Source: Bacillus sp. SD075 (GTDB taxonomy: Bacteria; Bacillota; Bacilli; Bacillales; DSM-1321). From it: 59,014 nt of DNA. The notes beneath the pieces were generated by a model, which was given only the letters and a program-made list of their open reading frames with translations, ran no database searches and had not been told where the DNA came from. Shown one piece after another: positions 53,615 to 59,014 of the stretch; position 1 is the first letter of the stretch, and every line of letters starts with the position of its first letter. The stretch is from NCBI RefSeq assembly GCF_017355165.1, contig NZ_JADILK010000029.1, positions 1 to 59,014 on the forward strand. The letters are read 5' to 3'. The position numbers and the translations under genes are program-made.

Positions 53615-54199
53615 GTGTTAAGAATAAATGAGCTTGATAATGCAATTGATTATTTAGAAAAGGCTAGTTTTCATTATAAGAACCGAGAAGATAAATATTG
53701 GTTTAAATGGTTAACTATTTCTTTGCATGGGGCACTTTATGGATTTGGTGTTTGTGCAGTACAAGGTTCAAGTGCTAGTCTAAGAGTTTTGAAAACTCCA
53801 AGGAAGAAGAAAATAAAAGAATTTTTACCGATGCTTAGTGAATTATTCTTAACTCCTGACGAACCATACTCAAATGATCACCAAGCTGTATTAGCTGATG
53901 AACATGCATTGGCATTAATGAAAAGACTTATTGAAAGTGATTTAAATGGAATTTGGACTATTTTAACAAGATGTGAAGATCTTACCAAACCCGTTGCTTC
54001 TATCGTCAAGTATCCGGGCAAGGTTATAAAAGTCGGGTCGAAGGGTAAGGATGTTGAACGGATCCAGCGTGCGGTTGGCGTTAAGCCTGACGGTATCTTC
54101 GGCAAAGGGACGGCAGCAGCGGTCAAGGCGTATCAGAAACGTAAGAAACTTTCGGCTGACGGCATCGTTGGCGCTAAGACCTGGGCGGTGATGTTCTAA
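53615..54199 (+). CDS. Chimeric protein: unknown helical domain fused to a peptidoglycan-binding repeat
   Basis: A 194-residue frame with GTG start (GAGGTGA upstream). Residues 1-123 are helical (LDNAIDYLEKASFHYKNRED; FKWLTISLHGALYGFG), AT-rich in DNA, and I do not recognise them. Residues 130-194 form a PG_binding_1 repeat (GSKGKDVERIQRAVGVKPDGIFGKGTAAAVKAYQKRKKL) in clearly GC-richer DNA. The junction lies near 53990 (LTKPVASIVKYPGK). The second part looks like the tail of a phage endolysin, so the gene is probably a recombination product. Confidence 0.7.
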   Translation: MLRINELDNAIDYLEKASFHYKNREDKYWFKWLTISLHGALYGFGVCAVQGSSASLRVLKTPRKKKIKEFLPMLSELFLTPDEPYSNDHQAVLADEHALALMKRLIESDLNGIWTILTRCEDLTKPVASIVKYPGKVIKVGSKGKDVERIQRAVGVKPDGIFGKGTAAAVKAYQKRKKLSADGIVGAKTWAVMF

Positions 54200-54387
54200 T
54201 GATGACGATTATCAAGCGGATTAAATTCCAATACCTCTTTTCCTTCGGACTGCTGATCGTTTTGTCGGCGGCCTTATTTGTGTTTTACGGAGATGAGCAA
54301 ACGCGGAATCTTATTATCGGCGCGTTAGTTATGAACTTCGGCCAGATTACGGGGTCCTTCTTTCCGAAGAAACACGAAGATATTTAA
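54199..54387 (+). CDS. Small phage-type membrane protein, 62 residues
   Basis: A 62-residue protein with hydrophobic segments around 12-29 and 36-52. It overlaps the stop of the endolysin-tail gene by one base (TAATG). Its position after an endolysin part suggests a holin-like or phage membrane protein, but no family was recognised. Confidence 0.6.
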   Translation: MMTIIKRIKFQYLFSFGLLIVLSAALFVFYGDEQTRNLIIGALVMNFGQITGSFFPKKHEDI

Positions 54388-54477
54388 CGAAATAATTGCG
54401 GAAGCTTACGAGGAAAAATGAACCCATTCGTAGGCGGATGCGTACATATAATTAAAAGGAAAAGGGACGGTGCTATT

Positions 54478-54897
54478 ATGGGATTTTGGAAACAGGTTAT
54501 TAAACCTCGGATTCAAGTCAGCGTATTGGCAGGTGGTCACGTATTAACTAATAATGTGGAAGCTAAAGAAAGCGTTAACAGAATGACCATAATGAAGTGG
54601 AGTCAGCCAGGCAAGGTCAAGGTTACAACTGCATTTGGACAAAAACACTTCAAACTTTCACGGATTGAGTGGGAACACGGTGAAAGTCGAAACGTCGGTA
54701 AACCTAAAAGCAGCACGATTCTAAGTACTGCTCTTGTAGGTTCGGTCGGTGCAATCGCTGATGTAGCAGTCCGAGCAATGAAAAAAGAAACTTCAAACGC
54801 TTACATTTATTTAATCGACGAAGAGGGCGTTGAGCACAAAACCCTTATTCAGTGTACAAAGGAACAATTTACGCAAATATCACGCATAGTTTACTAA
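54478..54897 (+). CDS. Hypothetical phage-type protein, 139 residues
   Basis: Starts at ATG 54478 after AAAAGGGAC; a longer frame from 54418 lacks a ribosome site. Beta-rich N-terminal half (KVKVTTAFGQKHFKLSRIEWEHG), a small hydrophobic helix (STILSTALVGSVGAIADVAVRAM) and a basic-acidic tail. Composition matches the preceding phage-like genes. Followed by a strong terminator. Confidence 0.55.
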   Translation: MGFWKQVIKPRIQVSVLAGGHVLTNNVEAKESVNRMTIMKWSQPGKVKVTTAFGQKHFKLSRIEWEHGESRNVGKPKSSTILSTALVGSVGAIADVAVRAMKKETSNAYIYLIDEEGVEHKTLIQCTKEQFTQISRIVY

Positions 54898-54922
54898 CCT
54901 CGACCAATAGGTCGGGGTTTTT
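54898..54922 (+). terminator. Terminator of the phage-like gene cluster
   Basis: CCTCGACC pairs with GGTCGGGG (one G-T pair) across AATA, with TTTTT after. Confidence 0.85.
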
Positions 54923-54997
54923 CCAATAATCTACTAGTCTGCGAAAATGGTTCGCTCCACCTGCGCCATGTTAAACTTATAGACGAGGTGAATTACG

Positions 54998-55150
54998 TTG
55001 TTCATATCGCCAATGCTATTGCACAAATCCGATGATCCGTTCGACTCCTCCGATTACTTAACGGAGCTGAAGCTCGACGGCATCCGCTTAATATATTCCG
55101 TTGATGCGGCCGGTAAGGTCCGCTTATATACACGCCACAATAACGATTAA
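54998..55150 (+). pseudogene. ATP-dependent DNA ligase, truncated after 50 codons
   Basis: From TTG 54998 (GAGGTGA site) the frame reads LFISPMLLHKSDDPFDSSDY and TELKLDGIRLIYS, then RLYTRHNND and a stop. ELKLDGIR is the nucleotidyltransferase motif I with catalytic Lys25, and the YTRHNN segment is the next conserved motif of phage ATP-dependent DNA ligases, which are near 280 residues. Everything after motif Ia is missing. The break falls next to the start of a Tn554-type transposon. Confidence 0.8.
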
Positions 55151-55283
55151 CTATACTATAATAATTAGAGGATAAAATGTTCAATATACGACCATTAATT
55201 CTCTTTTTTTGTATATTAAAATGATTAAGAAGATTTAAGAAAATATGTCTACTATGTTTAGTATAGGGGGGCAAGTTTAGTAA
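55151..55283. promoter_or_regulatory. Left-end region and leader of tnpA
   Basis: AT-rich, without genes. AGGGGGG at 55265-55271 lies 12 or 13 bases before the tnpA ATG. It should hold the transposon left end and the tnpA promoter, but I could not assign precise elements. Confidence 0.4.
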
Positions 55284-56426
55284 ATGAGGGTTCAAGAAGT
55301 TTTCCTAGAGAATCACAGCAAAAGATACATGCTCATAGATGATGAGGGAGTTCCTATTCTTCCGGTGTTAAAATACCTAAAATATCTAGATATAACGGGA
55401 AAGAGTACTAATACGCAAAAGACTTATTGCTACGCATTGAAACAATATTTCGATTACTTAAATCAAAAGAATATCAACTATAGCCTGGTAAAATTAGAAC
55501 ACTTAGTAGAATTTATAGGATGGTTAAGAAACCCTTTTGAAAGCTTAAATACTACTCCTATTTCCAAAACAAAGGCTAGAAAGACAGAGAGTACAATTAA
55601 CTTGATTCTTACGGCAGTTACAGGTTTTTACAACTACCTTTTCAGAAACGAAGAAATTCCAAAAGCATTAGCTGATACTGTTATGCAGGAGGACTTTAAT
55701 AGAGGACAGAGACAATATAAAGATTTCCTCTACCATGTGAATAAAAATAAATCAGTACATAAGAACATTTTAAAAATCAAAAAGAAGAGGAAAAAAATTA
55801 ACACATTAACTAAAGAGGATGTAAGTGAATTAATTAAAGCAACTAGTAACATTAGAGATAGGCTGCTTTTGCAAACTCTATTTGAAACAGGACTAAGGAT
55901 TGGAGAACTACTTTCACTCTACCTGGAGGACTTTGTGTTTGATCACAAAAATGGTCACCGGATACGCTTAGTTGATCGGGGAGAATTAGAGAATGGAGCA
56001 AGATTGAAGACAGGAGAAAGAGAAATTTATGTTTCCCAAGAATTAATGGATTTGTATGATGACTACCTATACGAAATTTTAGATGAAATGGATATTCATA
56101 AAAATTTCGTATTTGTCAAACTACGTGGGAAAAATGCAGGTCAGGGCATGAATTATCAAGATGTATCAGCTCTATTTAAACGATTAAGGAAAAAAAGCAA
56201 TATCTCTGTTCATCCTCACCTATTACGGCATTCTCACGCGACTCTATACTACAAACAAACTGGTGATATTAAACAAGTTCAAGAACGGTTAGGCCACAGT
56301 AATATTCAAACAACCATGAACTTATACCTTCACCCTTCTAAAGAAGATATTCGCAATAATTGGGAAAAAGCTCAACATGCTTTTAAGATTTACAACAAGA
56401 ATAATCCTGGGGGAATCAATGAATGA
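55284..56426 (+). CDS. tnpA: Transposase A, tyrosine recombinase (TnpA of the Tn554 family)
   Basis: A 380-residue integrase. The N-terminal core-binding (SAM-like) domain covers residues 30-140. The catalytic domain carries Arg in TGLRIGELLSLYL, His-x-x-Arg in HPHLLRHSHATL, His in RLGHSNIQTTMNLY, and the Tyr nucleophile in NLYLHPS. It overlaps tnpB by four bases (ATGA). With TnpB it cuts and joins transposon ends at the target. Length is close to Tn554 TnpA (361). Confidence 0.88.
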   Translation: MRVQEVFLENHSKRYMLIDDEGVPILPVLKYLKYLDITGKSTNTQKTYCYALKQYFDYLNQKNINYSLVKLEHLVEFIGWLRNPFESLNTTPISKTKARKTESTINLILTAVTGFYNYLFRNEEIPKALADTVMQEDFNRGQRQYKDFLYHVNKNKSVHKNILKIKKKRKKINTLTKEDVSELIKATSNIRDRLLLQTLFETGLRIGELLSLYLEDFVFDHKNGHRIRLVDRGELENGARLKTGEREIYVSQELMDLYDDYLYEILDEMDIHKNFVFVKLRGKNAGQGMNYQDVSALFKRLRKKSNISVHPHLLRHSHATLYYKQTGDIKQVQERLGHSNIQTTMNLYLHPSKEDIRNNWEKAQHAFKIYNKNNPGGINE

Positions 56427-58516
56427 GTATTAATCCTTTATTAAGCCGGGATTTTGAAAGTGTACACGATTATATGAGGAATGAATTATCGTCCTATGTG
56501 GTTCGTAATATTGATGGGGATGAAAATGTGCATAAAGTAATTGTCAATAATCCTTATTTTTTAATTGAGAATTCATGGCATATTAATTTTTTTAGGACAA
56601 TTTCTAATTTTAAATCTTATTTGGAGAATCCTACTTTCAATAGGAAAATAATCCATTTTCCATTCAAGAGCGAGCTAATTAATTTAGAACTTAAATTTTT
56701 CGTGTATAGAAAAATATTTCAGGATGAATGGACCATGAACACTTTGTTTGTTGGAAAAGCCAATAACATTCAACTATTTAACCGTTTTGTAAATGAAAAA
56801 TACCCCAATCTCAACTCTCTCACTGATTTGAATATTGACAAGGCGAACAGGGAGTGGCTATCTTGGTTAGAGAAAAACGGAGTATCGACTTTTTACATTA
56901 GCAAACGGGATGGATATAAAGTTAAGTCTCCCCGGGCCAAGTACTTATTAAATCTTCTAACTGAGTTTAATAAACTAATAGACTTTCGAGATGAATGGGA
57001 AAAAGACATCTGGGAAGCTAAAAACCTGAATAAAGAATATGGTGTATATTTTAATCAGGCAGCCAGTCAAACTAAAATGGACTTTACAGCGATTAATAAT
57101 ATGAGATTTCGTGAGGAAACGAAAAAATATTTAAAACGCCGTTTATTGTCAAATGATTTAACCTGGGGATCGGCCAGAAATTATTTGAACTGTATTCCCG
57201 CATTCTTAGATTTTATTTTCTCACTGGAACCTGATTGGGATGACTTGACCAAGTTAACTAGAAATCATATTGAAAAATATCTTGAGCAACTAAACAAAGA
57301 CTTAAAGGATAATCAAAGAGTCACAAATTCACGCCACTATATCATAAAGGCGGTATCCTTGGTTAAAAAATATCTTCAGGGTTTACAAGAAGTTTATTCA
57401 GATTTAGCACCTGAAAAGGATATTAGAGTACTTATTTTCCCGGAAGATAAACCAAAATATAAAAGAAGGTCAGATAAAGTAAACTACATCCCAGATGATG
57501 TCTTAGAGCAGTTATTTGACAATCTAAGCTATCTTCATGAAGATGTGCAGCCCATAATATGGATATCTTTTAAAACAGGCTTACGATTATCTGATACTTT
57601 AAGGCTTAATCATGATTGCCTAGTAAAACTGAATGGGAAATATCAAATTGTAACGGACATTTCCAAAACCAATGTCCAAGATCACTCTATACCAATAGAT
57701 GAAGATTTAGCGAATATTCTCGCCGTGTTAATAGACAAGTCAAAAAAATATAGCAATGAAGAAAACAACCCAAATCGGTTTGTTTTTGTAAGATATAGAG
57801 GAGTTAGAAAGGGACGTCCTTTTTCGAATAATTGGGTTAGCGAAAAACTTAACGAACTTGCAGGTGAAAGAAGGATAATCGATGAAAAGGGGAATATTTA
57901 TCATTTTAGAATCCATCAATTTAGACACACATATGCAGTAAAGATGTTAAATAGTGGTGCTGATATTCTTACAGTTCAAGAACTTTTGGCACATGCTTCA
58001 CCTGAAATGACCCTTAGATATGCAAAATTGTTAGATGGTACGAAGCGTAAAGTGTTCGAAGAAGCCATGAAAAATGGATTGTTTAGTTTTGATTTTAACG
58101 GTGAAATGAAGCAGGTTAATTCGGACGAAGAAGTACCTTCAGATCTACTTGAGATGTTGTGGCGAGATCATAAATTAAACGCTATAGATAATCCTTACGG
58201 AAGCTGTCACGCAAGAATTAACGGTAATTGTCCTTATTCAGAGGAACCGCCATGCTTAACATGTAATGGTGGAAGTCCATGCAAGGATTTAGCGATTGGA
58301 TTCTCTGATTTGGATAAACAAAAATACGAATTATTAATTAAGACAGCGACAAAAACAATTGATATCTTAGAAGGCCGTGGAAGGACTGAAATAGCTGAAA
58401 AGAATAAAATGAACTTGGAAAGATACCAAAACATCTTAAACACTATTGAAGAGGGGAATATTATTTTTGGTCGCTTAGATCGGCTAAATAGAAAGAAGGA
58501 GTCCATTAATGTCTAA
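56423..58516 (+). CDS. tnpB: Transposase B, tyrosine recombinase (TnpB of the Tn554 family)
   Basis: A 697-residue integrase. The catalytic domain is in the second half: Arg in KTGLRLSDTLRLNHD near 393, His-x-x-Arg in RIHQFRHTYAVKML, His in LLAHASPEMTLRYAKL with Tyr as nucleophile. After it is a Cys-rich motif (YGSCHARINGNC; EEPPCLTCNGGSPC) that may bind zinc. Longer than Tn554 TnpB (630). It overlaps tnpC by eight bases. Confidence 0.88.
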   Translation: MSINPLLSRDFESVHDYMRNELSSYVVRNIDGDENVHKVIVNNPYFLIENSWHINFFRTISNFKSYLENPTFNRKIIHFPFKSELINLELKFFVYRKIFQDEWTMNTLFVGKANNIQLFNRFVNEKYPNLNSLTDLNIDKANREWLSWLEKNGVSTFYISKRDGYKVKSPRAKYLLNLLTEFNKLIDFRDEWEKDIWEAKNLNKEYGVYFNQAASQTKMDFTAINNMRFREETKKYLKRRLLSNDLTWGSARNYLNCIPAFLDFIFSLEPDWDDLTKLTRNHIEKYLEQLNKDLKDNQRVTNSRHYIIKAVSLVKKYLQGLQEVYSDLAPEKDIRVLIFPEDKPKYKRRSDKVNYIPDDVLEQLFDNLSYLHEDVQPIIWISFKTGLRLSDTLRLNHDCLVKLNGKYQIVTDISKTNVQDHSIPIDEDLANILAVLIDKSKKYSNEENNPNRFVFVRYRGVRKGRPFSNNWVSEKLNELAGERRIIDEKGNIYHFRIHQFRHTYAVKMLNSGADILTVQELLAHASPEMTLRYAKLLDGTKRKVFEEAMKNGLFSFDFNGEMKQVNSDEEVPSDLLEMLWRDHKLNAIDNPYGSCHARINGNCPYSEEPPCLTCNGGSPCKDLAIGFSDLDKQKYELLIKTATKTIDILEGRGRTEIAEKNKMNLERYQNILNTIEEGNIIFGRLDRLNRKKESINV

Positions 58517-58889
58517 ATTTAACCTGCAAACACATTTAAAACAAGTCCATAAAGAACGTAGGGCAGCTACCACTAAAAAGGTAGATGAAGCGATCCAACG
58601 GCTTGTTCGAGCAAATGAAAATATTAATTTTAACAGTGTGGCAAGTGAGGCAGGAGTTGCAAAAGCGACCCTTTATAACAATCTAGTCCTTCGTGAAAGG
58701 ATTGATTCTTTAAGGCAGCAGCAGGTGACCGTTCCTACTAAAAAACAGATTCAACGAAAAATGAATGACAATAACAAAGATGCTCTAATCGATTCATTGA
58801 TACGTAAAATCAAAAGAATAGAGCAAGAGAATAAAGATTTAAGAGTGCAGTTAAAAGTAGCTTATGCAGATATATATAAGAAAATATAA
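58509..58889 (+). CDS. tnpC: TnpC-like accessory protein (DUF6262)
   Basis: A 126-residue basic protein: residues 1-75 include a helix-turn-helix-like region (INFNSVASEAGVAKATLYNN), and 80-126 form a coiled coil (IDSLIRKIKRIEQENKDLRVQ). In Tn554 TnpC is an orientation and efficiency factor and is not strictly required. Its start lies inside the end of tnpB. Confidence 0.85.
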   Translation: MSKFNLQTHLKQVHKERRAATTKKVDEAIQRLVRANENINFNSVASEAGVAKATLYNNLVLRERIDSLRQQQVTVPTKKQIQRKMNDNNKDALIDSLIRKIKRIEQENKDLRVQLKVAYADIYKKI

Positions 58890-58970
58890 CGGTATTTGTA
58901 TCTTTTTAATAAAGTACAACTAAAAGGAACTAAATACCCCTTAACTAATGGGGCGTTGGCTGAAAATCAG

Positions 58971-58995
58971 AGCTGTCTTTAAGACAGCTTTTTCT
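58971..58995 (+). terminator. Terminator of the tnpABC operon
   Basis: AGCTGTCT pairs with AGACAGCT across a 3-base loop, then TTTTCTT. A CCCC/GGGG hairpin lies just upstream near 58937-58953. Confidence 0.8.
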
Positions 58996-59014
58996 TATGG
59001 TACTAACGGGGCAG

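Larger units (their letters stand above)
55140..59014 (+). mobile_element. Tn554-type transposon, left part (tnpABC module)
   Basis: Three overlapping genes in the order tnpA-tnpB-tnpC, two tyrosine recombinases and a small accessory protein, identical in layout to the Tn554 family. The presumed left boundary is where the DNA ligase stops making sense, near 55140. Tn554 elements have no inverted terminal repeats, so the end is inferred. The right end and any cargo lie beyond the window. Confidence 0.75.

Noticed and set aside
1..59014. CRISPR arrays, tRNA and rRNA genes
   Set aside because: No regularly spaced repeats, cloverleaf-like sequence or rRNA motifs were noticed while reading.

Overview
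The window looks like chromosome from a spore-forming member of the Bacillaceae, probably a Peribacillus/Bacillus-like species. The reasons are low-GC Firmicutes codon use, strong AGGAGG ribosome sites, a B. subtilis-like yngJIHGFE gene order, a tripartite germinant-receptor operon, and a YwqHIJ-like LXG toxin locus. No rRNA, tRNA or CRISPR array was seen. The species name is inference.

Layout. 0-7.4 kb: a flavin amine oxidase, a decayed proline dehydrogenase, an acyl-CoA thioesterase, and cytochrome bd oxidase genes cydAB followed by a secreted protein. 7.4-16.1 kb: a TetR regulator and a seven-gene acyl-CoA operon (yngJ-I-H-HB-G-F-E order) for leucine/isovalerate-type catabolism through methylcrotonyl-CoA carboxylase and HMG-CoA lyase, ending in a strong terminator. 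16.1-20 kb: an NAD salvage operon of a Nudix-type regulator, nicotinamidase, nicotinate phosphoribosyltransferase and NAD synthetase, preceded by a palindromic operator. 20-22.7 kb: a broken serine hydrolase and small hypothetical genes. 22.9-26.1 kb: a polymorphic LXG toxin module (two small accessory proteins, a toxin with a YwqJ-like deaminase tip, and a probable immunity protein). 26.5-32.8 kb: a Fur-type site and siderophore-binding lipoprotein, several pseudogenes, a tautomerase, a MITE-like repeat, a Cys-rich microprotein and a cell-wall peptidase.

33-42.7 kb: a germinant-receptor operon (A-C-B order, minus strand) lies between two pieces of a phosphodiester-glycosidase-like gene, then small genes and a decayed integrase. 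42.8-51.5 kb: a peptide-type ABC importer with an amidase and an M20 carbamoylase-type hydrolase, apparently a take-up-and-hydrolyse operon for an amide or ureido compound. 51.5-59 kb: an accessory region with a ParB-like protein, a phage-derived fragment (a chimeric gene with a peptidoglycan-binding tail, a small membrane protein, and a DNA ligase cut after 50 codons), and a Tn554-type tnpA-tnpB-tnpC transposition module that begins where the ligase stops.

The most notable observations are the Tn554-like element abutting the truncated ligase, the toxin tip with its composition break and non-YwqK immunity partner, a 33-bp perfect palindrome centred on the -35 box in front of the TetR gene, two genes whose only sensible starts are ATT or ATA, and several chimeric or split genes.
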